Part shown: positions 50,286-63,349 of the stretch, piece by piece
How positions within the stretch are numbered: position 1 is the first letter of the stretch
Layout: each line of letters opens with the position of its first letter
DNA from: Pampus argenteus
Lineage: Eukaryota > Chordata > Actinopteri > Scombriformes > Stromateidae
Length of the DNA: 64,000 nucleotides
Direction of reading: 5' to 3'
Assembly: GCA_036937835.1 (NCBI GenBank)
Contig: CM072880.1
Span: forward strand, 12,592,501 to 12,656,500
Notes under the pieces: model-generated
The model's input: the letters and a program-made list of their open reading frames with translations, nothing else
What the model was told of the DNA's origin: nothing
The model's database searches: none
Position numbers and translations under genes: made by a program

Positions 50286-51390
50286 ATGATCCCTCCCGGA
50301 GACTGCATGTATGCGGGCAGAAAGAGGAGGAAGCCCATCCAGAAACAGTTAAGAAGCTCTTTAAAACTCTACATTTGTTGCTTTTTCTTTAGTAGCCAGG
50401 ACAAACCTTTAACCTGGATAATGTGAGATGTTACTTAAATGTGAATATGAACCACAGGTAGTGATTATAGTGGCAGCTCCAATGAGGGTGGTGATAATGG
50501 TACAATTAGATGCCACTCTATCTAACTATCAGTCTAAAGTGATCGTTGCATGCTTATTGTTGCAAACATATTAGAAATAATATGCTGACAAGGCAAATAC
50601 TACTTACTTCAGATGTACATGTGTTTACCTGCAGGCTTGGAGTCAGCGTGTGCTTTTGTTTGATGGTGTTTTCAGGTGTCCACACTTTTTTTGAGGACAC
50701 TATTCTTTTGTACACTGTTGTCTGCTGATGTCATGAATAGTGAATCAGTAAGTTATATAAGATCTTGAAGGAGGAAGCGGTAATTAAACGAGGCCTGTGG
50801 CATTTATGAAGTTTTTATGTTTTGCAAAATGCCTTTGCTGCTGATCTGAAATTAAAAAAAACTTTGCCACTTCGAAATCGATACCGTGTAAACGCTGGAC
50901 AGGAATATAACTTTTCAGGACTCATCATTCTTTGTCTATTTACCGGAATATTGATGTTGTTTTTGCACCTGTAGTTCCTCATTCTTATTGATGAAGCAAA
51001 CCTTAATTCACTCAATAAATCCAGAGTGTCTTAGAGTTTATCAAAAGTATATTTCATCTCTGACCTTCCAATGTCATCATTTGTATATATTTTTTTAATA
51101 GTAAATAGTGGAACGTATTGATTATTAGTTGGGTCATGGGAATAAAACAAAGTCTGAACATTCATGTAAAAGTATTCTGTCTCTCTGGGAATGAACAGAA
51201 ACTCTCAGCTGTGGAAATCGGAGCTGAGCATTAGATATACAGATTGTGTTAAGTTCAGCTGGTAAAGCTGCGGTTCAACATACAAGAATACACAAATAAC
51301 TCCATGTCCAGTACCTTTAATATCAGGAGTCACCACAGTGGAGTTTAGTAAATACGGATATTTAGATTCATTCCAGACGGAGAGAGAGAG

Positions 51391-51445
<55 letters not shown>

Positions 51446-52468
51446 ATTGGGGCTGAAACTTGATATGACAAAAATCATTTGTTTTGTTTGGTTGTGAAGA
51501 AACAAATTTGTCATTGTGGAGGAAACACTCATCACAAAGTGTGGTGTGTTGGGGAAGGCTGAGTGAAATGGAAAGACAGTTTACAGAAAGAGGGACTTGT
51601 AGCAGACTGTGGTTTTATTTGTCATGTGCCTCTACTTGGGTTGGCAAAGTGCGGCGCATGCCATACTTAAACCAGAGTCAGACAAAACATGATCCTGTAG
51701 TTCGTATCATTATGATGACGGGCAAAAAACGGACAGGGATCTATTTGGAAGCCATTCCTTAAAAAAAAAAAAAAAAAAAAAAAAATCAATCATTGTTTTC
51801 TCTACTAATTTGGTGCCCTATTCTTAATATTGATAAAAATAAATAAATAAAATAGTCACACAATAAACAGTCATTGTTTATATGAATATTTTTTGGAGGT
51901 TTTAATATCCGCGAACACTTTAGAATGTAGAAAATGTATATGACTGATTATGATTATCGATAACATTATCTTTTAGACCAAGACCATCAGGGGTCGGCAA
52001 GCTGACAGTGTAAGCTTTATTGTGTCATGTAATGTGCATCAGATTTAAACTAACTTTACCTTTAACAATAGCATGGCTCCAACAAGTTCACTTAATCTGT
52101 GTGTTGAGGTGATTCTTCAGTATGTGTGCAGTGAGAAACAACAACAACAACAACAACAACACATGATAAAGTTGGGGGGTCAGTTGAATGCATGACTTTA
52201 TGATTGTCTACGTGAACACACACCCTGACGCCTACCTCATCTACCTCTCTCTCTCTCCCCCCGCCGTCTGTCCATCTCATCATCAGGAAGCCGTCCTCTT
52301 CGAGTGAGAAAACCAACCCGTCGAAGCGCCACCGGGACAGGCTGAATGCTGAGCTGGACCGGCTGGCCAGCTTGCTGCCGTTCCCCCCTGATGTCATCTC
52401 CAAGCTGGACAAGCTGTCAGTGCTGCGCCTTGCAGTTTCCTACCTCCGCGTCAAAAGTTTCTTCCAAG
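50286..52468 (+). CDS. ahrr: ahrr, aryl hydrocarbon receptor repressor, 5' part (start exon and bHLH exon)
   Basis: Nuclear bHLH-PAS repressor that competes with AHR for ARNT and for xenobiotic response elements. Coding exon 50286-50347 gives MIPPGDCMYAGRKRRKPIQK and is followed by a GT donor. Exon 52287-52468, after acceptor CATCAG, continues in frame as QKPSSSEKTNPSKRHRDRLN, AELDRLASLLPFPPDVISKL and DKLSVLRLAVSYLRVKSFFQ, ending in a donor with one base carried over. The opening MIPPGxCxYAGRKRR is diagnostic of AHRR rather than AHR. The PAS-A and repressor exons are not found before 64000, so intron 3 exceeds 11.5 kb and the gene continues to the right. A possible acceptor (CTCATCAG) lies about 35 nt upstream of the ATG. 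The upstream frame stays open, so an extra N-terminal exon cannot be ruled out. I cannot tell ahrra from ahrrb. Confidence 0.9.
51379..51441. repeat. (AG)n microsatellite in ahrr intron 2
   Basis: Long AG tract with two short interruptions near the left end. Confidence 0.95.
51761..51785. repeat. poly(A) run in ahrr intron 2
   Basis: Twenty-five A, no recognisable retroelement body upstream. Confidence 0.85.
52137..52161. repeat. (CAA)n microsatellite
   Basis: About eight CAA units, 125 bp upstream of the bHLH exon. Confidence 0.9.
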
Positions 52469-52494
52469 GTAACAGGAGGTTGTTGGCAGTGTTT

Positions 52495-52534
52495 GTTTGT
52501 TTGTTTGTTTGTTTGTGTGTGTGTGTGTGTGTGT
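52495..52534. repeat. (TTTG)n(TG)n compound microsatellite
   Basis: Tetranucleotide then dinucleotide repeat, starting 27 bp after the bHLH exon donor. Confidence 0.9.
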
Positions 52535-52931
52535 TTGTTGCTGAGTTAACGCCCATGTAACAGAGTGATGATGGGATATCGACATCCACCTCTGGCATAT
52601 GGGTATGATACAGCTTACTGGTTTGCATATTTATGGCAGTGTATTGTAGTGTATTGTGGCTATGGAAACCCCCTTAATATATTTATTGACTTTAAGGAAA
52701 AGTGTTGATAAGATGCTACACATATATCCAAAAATATGTTAATAATATCAGAAGTAGTAGTAATAACTATAATAGCTCTAGAAGTAGTATTATCATGTTT
52801 TTAGCAACAGAAAAACTCTCCATTTTATGATTTTTCTTTTTTTTTTTTGGGATGGATATGATTACTAAAGATATACAGTATCAAATATATTGTTTATTAG
52901 AATCTTGCTTACTCCCACAACTGTATTCGTC

Positions 52932-52935
<4 letters not shown>

Positions 52936-52967
<32 letters not shown>
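52936..52967. repeat. (GT)n microsatellite
   Basis: About 16 uninterrupted GT units. Confidence 0.95.
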
Positions 52968-52968
<1 letters not shown>

Positions 52969-53892
52969 TGGTGAAAGACATTCAAGTGGCAGATACAGAA
53001 TTTAATACATAATCTAAGAGAAAAATAAGGGGTGATAATACATACATGTGAGGTTATTGTGGTGTGTTTGAGTCTTGAAATAATAACAAGAAGAGGTTTT
53101 TCTATAGACTACATGACATAAATGTATACTTGCTTCTATTTTTAATTGAAGTTTTATGAAGTTGGTGATTTACATTTGAAGCAGGCGTCTGTGATGGACT
53201 GGAGATATGACCGCCCCCGCCCCAAACCCCTACCATCCCATTGAGTTATTCACTCACGTGTAATTAAAATGTTCATACATTTGTTTTCCCACCCTCTCAC
53301 CATACATTGAGCGCCTCGCTACCTCTCCTCATGTTGCTCTGCAATCTGCTTCAAATATTTATGGCCCGCCTCAGATCGTATTTTGTTGCCGGTGGTGGCC
53401 TCGGCAGCTGCCGTATCAACATAGAGGCTACTGGCGCAGCTGGATGCAACGATTCTAAAAGACTAGTTGTACTTTTTTTTTTTATTTTAGGCAGAAAAAG
53501 AATTTCCCTTTGTCTTGCCAGGGAAAATGCATGTGATAAAGTTGGAGGAGGATGAGGGAGAAAAGGAAGGCAGTGGAGAGGAAGCAGAGAGGTCCTGTGA
53601 GGCTCACTGGCTTCCTAGTCCTGGGGGCTGAAAGAAAGTACTCATCGAAAGCTGTTTTCTTGGAGTAGCTGGCGAGGGATTGTAAGTCACTGCAGTCGAA
53701 AAAGCAGCTGAATTAAAGGTCAAGCTAATGGTAACTGGGCACTTGTAGTTCCAGGCAACATCAGGTTTTCTTCTTCAACACATGTGCCTTCTCCTCTGTC
53801 ACCTTCTGCTTCTCTGATCCTTACAGCAACCTTAATCTCCATCATCCACCGCCTCGGTTTGGCATGGCATCCAACAACTGGCATCCTGTTGG

Positions 53893-53901
<9 letters not shown>

Positions 53902-53938
<37 letters not shown>
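53902..53938. repeat. (CA)n microsatellite
   Basis: About 18 uninterrupted CA units. Confidence 0.95.
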
Positions 53939-53942
<4 letters not shown>

Positions 53943-55818
53943 TCATTCGTTTTACCCCGAATGCTCATTTAGTTTAACCATCACACAAAGTTGCAGTACA
54001 GGTGCTAATCGGACCAGATAGAAGAGCGATGCTGGGGGTCGTCGGTGTCGCGCTGTAAAAGACAAGGCTTCAGTGATGTGTGTGAAACTGCTAAAAGTGT
54101 TGAAAGGTGTGTTGGAGCTGTTGAAAGCGAGCGGTATGCATTTATCTGGAATAATATAAGCATCTTCCCCTCTGAACTCTTCTGAACACGCTTTAATATT
54201 AAGGCAGCTATTTGTTTCCGCAGTGGCAGTAGTGGCCGTCTTAGCTGTCATTTGATGCTACACTAATGAGATTAATTAGAGTGGAACATGAGGGATTTGG
54301 GTCTGTATGCTGCAATCTCCGCCCGCCCCCTTTCTCTGGTCATCCGAGTTGTCTCTTACAGTTGGAGTTTTTTTCCACTGACATTTAAACATGTGTCATT
54401 GCTGGACCTCTTCAGTCTCTACAATCAAGATGAGAACAAATGCGTGTCCACATCCTTCCTGTGGTTTGGAACAACAGTCATAATCAACGTAAACAGTGTT
54501 TTGTTTTTTGTTTTTTTTCTTGTTTGGATTGTGAGTCATTCACTGAAAACACGACATGAAACCATGAAACCTGCAAAGTTTCATTTGCTTTTATAAACAG
54601 ATTTCATAAAGGAAGAAATGAAGTTTATACTTATACTGATGCAGTACTTCCTTTTGTCCACTAGGGGGACTGTGTGCAGTTACATGAGCGATAATGTCAT
54701 GACAGTTGTGATTAGGTGGGTACAGGAGTTGGAAACAGGACATACTACCAATATTTTTATTAATTTTTTTCTGAACATGAACAATCATGAATTTATTGAC
54801 TTTGTTTACTCCGATTAAACGATAGTTGTGTTTATGTCATGTACAGTTTGTAAAGAGGTTTAGAAGCAGAGGGGAGGAGACGGGCAGCAGGTGGTTATGG
54901 AAGCTCCCTGAGATTCTGCTGGCTTTGTCAGTTGCGTGACTGCTGCAGGGTGGAGCACAGTGCACAGTATGTACCTATAGATGCACTATTATTAATACAC
55001 CTCAAGGCTGTATGAGTGTGTGTGTGCCGTGCATGTGTGCGTGTCTATGCGTAAATAAAAATGACATGAAACAAGGATTCACTTCCCCTAGTTGCCCATA
55101 ATCATCATTTTTCATGAGCTTTAACTGTGGTGCGTTTACAGGCACAGGAAAATATACGACCCGTGAAGACTTCACGTGCAATTTTACATTCCTCAGAAGA
55201 AGAAAAAAGTTAGAAACAGGGCTTTTTGTTTAAGATATCTAGTTTCCCACATGTTTCAGGAAGAAGCCTGACATGGACAAATATAACTTATATTTCAGTA
55301 ATCACAGTCCCCCAGGCTGAGAACTATTTCCCTCAGTGGCTTGATTCAAACTATTATGAAGTTAAACTTACATGTTCTTGCGGTTTAAATAAACATACTG
55401 ATTTTATGTTTAATTAGATGGCCCCAGTCCTTTATTGTAGACTAAATTTGTTGTAATTGTATCTTAGTTATGTTGTATTTTTCGAAAGGTGGAAGTGGCT
55501 CTGCCTCCACGGTCAGTTATCTCCAGTTCAGTGGACGTAGTGAAAAATGCACATAATAACGTTTCTGTATGACATGGCACAGGTAAAGCATGCCGAGCCA
55601 GAGAAACTGGAGCGCAGGTCCAGAGGGGCAACACCCTCACGGCCCCTCCAAACCCCATTAAAAAAAATAATATGAAGAGAAAAAAAAAAACATCTAAATC
55701 AGCATTTTGTAGCCTACAGGCTGTTCTTTTTGTCCTATGTTTTTTTGTTTAATTTTCATTTTAGGTCAGGGTATCCATATTTTCAGCATTTTTTAGGCAG
55801 TTGCCCATGTGAGATAGG

Positions 55819-55821
<3 letters not shown>

Positions 55822-55857
<36 letters not shown>
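55822..55857. repeat. (TG)n microsatellite
   Basis: About 18 uninterrupted TG units. Confidence 0.95.
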
Positions 55858-55858
<1 letters not shown>

Positions 55859-57579
55859 GACAGTCAGCAGGCTGTAATTCCCATCTCGTCCATGTTCGGT
55901 CTCTGTCCTCACTGTAATTGCTGAGCTTGTTAAATATTTACCCTAAGGATTAGCTATCCCTCCTCCTTTGTCTTTCTGCCTCGATTGCCTTTATTTCTCC
56001 TCCAGTGTGTGTGTGTGTGTGTGTGGTTTTTAGAGTCGTTTTTGCCCGATTGTGTTTCGCCGCTTTTTCGTATCTCATTATTAGAAGCTGGAATTTGCTT
56101 TGTTTAAAACATTTAATCAGGTTTACGACTTTACTTTACGAAATAAAGATACATCTTCGGTGGGACTGATGCATTTTAAATTGATCGGTGTTAATAAAGC
56201 AATTATGATCTCTTGTAAAATAAAACAAGCGAGGAGGAGTCTGCATCTTTACACCCTCTGATCACCCTCTTTTTTTTCCCTCTCTTATCCTCTGTTGTTG
56301 ATTCCTAATGGGATACTATGAATTCAAACTGGCTCTAACAAGACTCGAAGGCAACAGGGCTTGTGATGAGAATCAGATGGGAGCTTTAAAGCACATAATA
56401 AAGGACAGACGCTCTTCTTTAATGCACATATAAAATAAGTCTGGTGTTTTGCAGCGCTATAGGCTTGATAGTTGTTCACCTGATCAAATCTACAGAAAAG
56501 TTGACGTTTCTTTTTGTGTGGGCTTTGTTTGTGTGTAATGTGGCTCTACATAATGTATACGTACAGTACTTTGGCTTCGTGTGTGTGTGTGTACTGTATA
56601 ACTGTGTACTTGCTGTGCTGGCTATTTTGACCGTGTGGGCTGTGGCTCTTTGGTGAGGGCTTATTTTGACATCATCTGTCACTATCTCGGATCTCGACCC
56701 TGACGGCGCTGCAATCTGATTCCCCATCAAACCCTTGGAGAAGATAAACAGGGACAGGCATTAATCCATATGTATTTGTCATTGCCCGTATCCATGTCTC
56801 TCTCTTTAGGCTCATCATCACTTGGTATCACATGCAAGGAATATATATCCTTCATCTCTTACACTGTACCGGGTTGAACTGGACCTTCAAACCATATTTC
56901 TCTTTTCTTTTCTGCACGTTTTATATGTATTTTTGTTCCCTTCATATTTCTTTCCACTTCTTCCACTTTTTTTTCTAACCTTTTTAGTTACTGCCCCAAT
57001 TAGGAGCCATACCAACTTCAAGTTCTTACTTGCCTCACAAACCCCCCCTTAAACATGTGGACTGTATTTGTCAGTAAACGCGACTTGTGTACTCCTTGTT
57101 TGGCTTTTGATAACTGTGTTTTTCTAATTTCACAGTGGCTTGTCTTGTTCATGCCTTGCACCATGCAGAATATTGCGTGCATGTATGTATTTATCTATAT
57201 ATCTAAAAAAAAAAAACCCACAAAATTTCAGATACTGGAGTTTTTGAAAAACACAGTACACGGCCACGTCATCCATCGTCTAGTTTGTCTCTTTCTTGTA
57301 TAGTTTGCGTAGATTTGAAAAAGAAAATCCTTTTTCCATCTCAAGGTAAAAAAGAAAAAAGGAAGACCCTCCATGAGACATCAACAACCTCAGAAAACCG
57401 TCTAGCTGGATTCAGTGCCGTGCTGTTTCACTTTCAGTAAATGATCTGCTCTGAAAACCATCAATGTCTTGCAATATATCATAACAACCCCCTTATGTTA
57501 CCACCAAAACAAATCTCATGCCCAAATATAAATGCCTGTGGTGTAAATGAATCCACGTAGCAGTGAGGTGTATTTATAA

Positions 57580-57580
<1 letters not shown>

Positions 57581-57617
<37 letters not shown>
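57581..57617. repeat. (TG)n microsatellite
   Basis: About 18 TG units; a complementary (CA)n tract follows 75 bp later at 57691-57714. Confidence 0.95.
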
Positions 57618-57620
<3 letters not shown>

Positions 57621-57690
57621 GAAGCCCTCAATTAAAGCCCAACCTTCCCTCATAGCTGTCAGTCCAGCCAGGGTGTTGACAGGGTATGAA

Positions 57691-57714
57691 AACACACACA
57701 CACACACACACACA
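57691..57714. repeat. (CA)n microsatellite
   Basis: About 12 CA units, inverted relative to the TG tract at 57581-57617. Confidence 0.95.
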
Positions 57715-58710
57715 AATGTGACGAGAGCCTTCAGTGCAATGTATCTTTTATACAGACCAAGCATATGCACAACATACACAGCCATCAATGTTTAGATCTT
57801 GCAATGTGCGTCTGCTGCGTGTGCCAGCCAGTTTCAGTATGTGTGTGTGTGCCTGACTCTAAATGCTTTGTGAGCTATAATAAAAGAGGAAGAGGAAGGC
57901 CACAGAGGCCGCAGACTCACGCCAAGCATACGCCGCTTGTGACGTCAGCCACCAGACAGGAGATGGTTTTGTAACGAACCGTACAATAGAGGAAGGAGGG
58001 AACAAGACGAAACGATCGCTCCAGATCCTTATTCTCCTTTATTCTATACATTTAAGAGAATTTTAATGGATATAAGCACCTTCTTCCGGACTATTTGGGT
58101 TAATCCTTTTCATATCAAATCTGTATCAAATCGAGTGCCAAACCATTCGATTCTCCCAAAGAGGGAAGTGCTTGAAGTGTGTGTGTGTGTGTGTGATAGG
58201 AGTTTCTGAATGGAGTCTTTGCTCAGACGCGTGTATCGGGTCACATTATAGTTGGACTGTTTACTAAACTCTCAGTGACCCCAGACTTTTTTCCTTCCCT
58301 ATACTCTGCAACCCAAAAGCAGACAAGACAGTGTGGCAGAGGCCAAGACAGATCAGCAAGCCACATGGACTGTAGATGAACTGAAAAGGTTTAGCAATAG
58401 AAAGGTCAGTTCACTTTTTTTTTTTTGTTTTTTTTTTAGTTTTTTTTTTTGAAGCAAGATGTCTTTGCTCTGGAAAACTACAGCGACTCGTAGACCGCAA
58501 ACAGCACTTGTGATTATTGAATCACGCAAGGATCATTATTATTAGCAGCTTGTTTTCTCTCTTTTCTCTGTTAACGTTCATTCCAATGCAGGCCATTATG
58601 CACTCATCATTATCACCTCCTCGTCACTCACCTTTTGTTTGCTCCTTTAGTTTCTTGCCGCTTACACCTGTTCCGTGTAAGTATATTGTTTTGGCTTAGA
58701 GCCTACACCA

Positions 58711-58757
58711 TCATGGGTGGAGGGCAGGGAAACACCCTGAACAGGCCCATCACAGTA
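58711..58757. repeat. fragment of a probable LINE-type repeat
   Basis: CATGGGTGGAGGGCAGGGAAACACCCTGAACAGG resembles, in parts, a motif seen in many fish interspersed repeats (hallmark ACACCCTGxACAGG). Only a short piece is present. Confidence 0.4.
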
Positions 58758-60639
58758 AACATTACATATTTGCATAGAGGGCAGGTGTAGCAGTTATAGC
58801 AGTTTGCCTCACAGAGCTGCTGCAGACTCCTAATCTCGTTCTTCAGATGTGCTTTGTTGTAATGTTTTAATAGCGTCAGCCTTCAAACATCCATATCGGT
58901 CCAAACCACAACCATTTCTTGAGAATCAGGATCATTTGGACTATTTCACCCTCTCAACCTTTTCTCATTGACCTGTGGCATTAGTATCACTTGCTCCCGG
59001 GTTTTTGACTATATTTGGCTGCGCAGCTCATTAACCCATTTGTTACATCTCGTCTATACGTTATTTGAAGTGAACACTCAAGCCTACTGAAGGTCAAACC
59101 CTTTGCCCTTTGCGTTTCGCCCCTGTTGTTTGAGCCAGTCGCCAGTGTCGGAGGACTACAAGGCAGGGATCATTTAAACTTCTCGGCTAATTAGTATCAA
59201 CTCGACGACATGTGAATGCTTAGACGCTGATTTCTTAGTTGCGCCGGACAGTTGCACATTTGAATCCTGCAGCACGCAATCCATCGAAGCCCAAAGGAGG
59301 CAGAAAGACTTCAACCCACCAGTCCCATCATATCAGTTAAATGCCATATGTCACAACAAGCCTGAAGACAGAAGTAAGCTGGGCTGCCCAGCGCTGTCGG
59401 TGTTGGTGGCACGAAATCTCGCAGTTCACCCCGAGCTAAACTTTTTAAAAAAACAATAAGATGTGATGCTATGAATGACATATTCTTCTGAAAGAGAAGA
59501 AAAATGTTGCATATGCGCTGTCGTGACGCTGAGCGACCACAACTTTACGCAGTGGGACACATTCTCACCCTTCTCTTTTAACAATTCGTTAGATCGTTTG
59601 ATGTAACTTCATCCCGAGTCACATCTGGTTTTCGGGGAATCGACATACATTACTAAACACTTGTATGTGTATTGATTAAGAGCATCCGGGGAGATAATGG
59701 ATCGCTACATCCCGATCTCTGTGTGCGTGTGTGCTGTTGATGCAGAGAAAATGTGCTATTATGCACGATCATCATCTTTAAATGGTTGTACCGATCTTTC
59801 TATTCTATTTTGTTTTGTTTTTTGTTTCTTTCTTTCTTTGACCATAACTAACATTTCTGTCTCTCTCTCCTCTTTTTTTCCCCTCCTTCCTCCCTATGGG
59901 GTTCTGCCCTTCTGTTTGTTTCACTGACCTCTGTGAAAGAAAATCACCTCTCATCTCCTTGTGCTTCGTGAAGAGTGCGTGATCAGGCTAAATGCCAGTG
60001 CTCAGGCTTTTCTCCTTCCTCTTTCCTCCACATGCGATGTCTGCTTATTCCGTGCTACACGTTCTATATACAAAGGTAGATGTATGGCTGCTTAATACAT
60101 TTCCAGTGTAAATGTTAATGTGTTCCCGGTGTTATGACTAACCTAATGCCAGTGCTCGGGGTCTTATCATTCCTTTCCTTTATTATGGCATGCAGAAATC
60201 CTGTTCATTTGTTGTGAACGGGCGTAAACAGAAATAGCTTTACATACTACGCTTATATGAATATATAAAATGAAGTATATAATATTAAATCTATCACAAA
60301 GATAGGTTCACAATTCTTCTAGTTAGGTATGCATATGAACGTTGAAAGACATTCCGCTTGCTGTAATCATTCCTTCTGCTAATACTGGCTTCATATTGGC
60401 TTCAGACACACTTTTAAATATATTTTTGCACAGTATGGGATGTTTTAATGTAGTGTGCAGCAAGAAAAACCTCTTTTAATGTTCATATGAACACCTGATG
60501 GTTGTTTTAAGACCATAAATGCCCTTAAATGTTCAAATGAGAAAAGTGAAAGACTTCATTAAAGCTACTCTAAACACATTGTTTAAGGCGGTATATAACA
60601 GCTCCTTAATGTGGGATGACTGTTTTTAATTGCACGATG

Positions 60640-61150
60640 CCCTCAAGCCGTTGAGACGGATCAAGCTGGTATTAGCTGCATGCATATTTGCAATTTTTAA
60701 TGATATTATAGTAACTTTGTCGACGCTAACATATAGTTATTACCCGCTAATTGATTCCATGCTAAATTGCGCATTAGTTGCATGTCGGCTCGCCCTCCCC
60801 ACCCTCTTGCATGTGCCCCCCTCCGCGGTAATCAGCAACACAATAGCTGTTAAGTAGCGCGACAGGCCAGCCATGCTAATCCCTTGTATGTGTCGAGAAC
60901 CGTGAATGGAGAAGGCGCCGTATGCATTTAGGATCCTCACAGCTAACTCATTAGTTGCTTGAATCAAAGGCATGACACTGGCTTTGTCCCCGCCTGGCCT
61001 CTCGTGCCACAGACACTGAACTCGCTTGAGTGGAGTTGGACTCTGTTCGCCTGAGGGGCCAAAAGAGCCCCCGCGGGATCACAAAAGGCCATAAGTGAAT
61101 TACTCAAATCAGTGCCGAGAGAGGGGCCCCCCGCTAGACGCTAACTGTAA
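60640..61150. promoter_or_regulatory. candidate conserved non-coding element in ahrr intron 3
   Basis: A repeat-free segment with higher complexity than its surroundings. It contains TAATGA and TAATTGA homeodomain cores, ATGCTAATCCC (60873-60883; POU-like plus OTX-like TAATCC), ATCAAAG (60963-60969; TCF/LEF-like) and several octamer-like ATGCATATTTGCA strings. No coding frame of note. Functional status is inferred from motif density alone. Confidence 0.25.
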
Positions 61151-61560
61151 CAGCTAGTGGCGGCCGCGCAGCGATGGGAGGTGTGTTTTTGTGTGCGAGT
61201 GTTTGTGTGCGAAACAGACGGGTAGAGTGTGTGTTTGAGTTTGAGTGAGTGTGAATAGACAGCCAGGACTCATGCAGAGGGAGCAGAAGCCTTTGTTGGC
61301 CCAACACTATTGTTGGAAGCTGTCTCGTGTAATTACCGTCACATGCTACCGCCGAGCGCGCCGCTCTGCCTGAGCAGGACAAGCACAGAGGGGGACGAGG
61401 AGGGAAGCGACGAGCACACCGAAGCTCCGGGTTTAGGTTGATGAATCCATCATGGAAGCACTTTAAACATGCAGTGGTGTTACAAACACGCTGACAAATT
61501 ACAGCTGTTGTTTTACAGTTTGTAATATCATTAGCGTTTGATTTGAAATACACGCTACTC

Positions 61561-61582
61561 TTTTTTTTTTTTTTTTTTTTTT
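61561..61582. repeat. poly(T) run
   Basis: Twenty-two T. Confidence 0.9.
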
Positions 61583-63235
61583 ATATGCTATTGTTTTGCA
61601 CTGTAGCTATTTTTACGAGCACGCCACTCTTGTTATGCTTAACCTCAACTACACCCCTTTTGGCTTCATTTCACATGGCTAATTTATATTCATCTCCCCT
61701 ACACAACAAACAAATAGAATTTGTTGATCTCCATACAAACATGCAATATGGTTTACAGATTCAGCACTGCCCAAAGCCACATGTCGAAAGCCCATTTGAT
61801 AACTCGTTAAGCCTCAGAACAGTTTCTTTTTTTGTTTTTGTTTTTTTGTTATTATTATTTGTTGTGGCATGCAGGCATTTCTGCACAGAAACAGCTTCCT
61901 GATTTTAGGAAAAGCTCTGCAGCTGTTTAGTGTGGGATCGCTTCGTTTAACACAACTGGATCTGTTTGAAACAATGCAGGAACGCATATGACCGAAGAGA
62001 AAAAAAAAAAAAAAAAAGTCGAGTCGAGATCGAGTCTTAATTGGAATTGAGCATTTTTTAAAAACCTATATACACTTGTCACGCGACAAAGGACTGATTG
62101 ACGACATGACTTGGCTGTCATCCTGGCTCATATGGCCTCCAGTTTGCTCCCAGCGAACACCCAAGGTTCTATTAGCCACGGCACAACCAGTTTAACTTAA
62201 CTCAATAAAAAAAAGCTCACTGGTGTCAGTAATGTGATCTGTTGATGGCTAAACCGAGTGAACGGAGAGGCTGATGAGTGCTCTGGCACGACACGTCTCA
62301 CCAACACAAACCATTCAAACAGCAGGATGACGACGTGAAAAAGAGGCAATCACAAGAAAGTTGTCTTTTACATGCACTGTCACTGAGGATAGGGGTTATT
62401 TCAGAGGAAGGCTACTCATGTGGCTTGAGCACCATGTGTGCTGCATGTCATGAGGTTGTGTCTTCATGTTGGCTGCTCGGCCGTACTGTACATCAGACTT
62501 CAGTTTGTTTTGTCTGTCACCTCCATTTATCTTAATTGACGCATGCTTCAGTGTGCAGCAGTGGCCGGGCTCAGTCCCCGCTGTTGTTCCCTAATGTAAA
62601 TCGATATGTTTCCATGCGGTTGGAAAGATCACTAACCAAAGGTGGCATCTGACCCGATACAGCTCGATACGCTAACTACCGTCAGCCAGATGAGGTCCCC
62701 TTTCATCAGCATTCGATATGGGAAAACAGCAGCGCGTAACCCGCCCGAGTAAAAATAGTTCCTCAGATCATGTCATATAAAGTTAGAGTAATTCGGAGAA
62801 TCTTTGGTGTGTGTGTGTGTGTGTGGAGGGGGCGGGGTCTCTTTTCAGTCTGAGACAAGGATAGCCAGACAGAGTGTAATATAAATTCACCATACAAATT
62901 ACACTCATACTAAACCCCCAAAATATCTTGTTGTAAAAGGCATGTACTTCAGTGAGAAACGGCTAATTCAAGTGGAGCAGAGAATGTGATGCAAGAGGGT
63001 GTTTAAAAGGGTTTGTGTGTTGGGTTTTTTTTTTTTTTTTTATTGGCTGGCAGGCCTTTGCTGTGCTCTGCTCACCCAGAGCAGTCTGAACTATGATTGA
63101 ACTCCTGCTCTCTGCCGAATTATGATCGAATGAGTGAGCCTGACAAAATATTTTTAGGATGGGAGAGAGACACAAGCAGAGGGTATAGCAAGAGGAAGAG
63201 AGGGCAAAGACAGCCCTTCCTTATCACTCATACAC

Positions 63236-63237
63236 AT

Positions 63238-63273
<36 letters not shown>

Positions 63274-63274
63274 G
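63236..63274. repeat. (CA)n(TA)n compound microsatellite
   Basis: CA units passing directly into about 11 TA units. Confidence 0.9.
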
Positions 63275-63313
63275 ACGGATGGCGTCCAGGTCCGGCAGGG
63301 GCAAATGTCTCAT

Positions 63314-63349
<36 letters not shown>
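63314..63349. repeat. (CAGC)n tetranucleotide repeat
   Basis: Nine CAGC units in tandem. Confidence 0.95.

Noticed and set aside
57581..57714. TG tract and CA tract 75 bp apart, a potential hairpin
   Set aside because: Both are ordinary microsatellites, abundant here; complementarity follows from their composition.
58523..62086. Further TNGCGTG cores at 58523-58529 and 62080-62086
   Set aside because: Isolated, deep in an intron, and expected by chance at this frequency.
63314..63349. Regular tandem units that could suggest a CRISPR-like array
   Set aside because: It is a simple CAGC tetranucleotide repeat without spacers, in a vertebrate genome.
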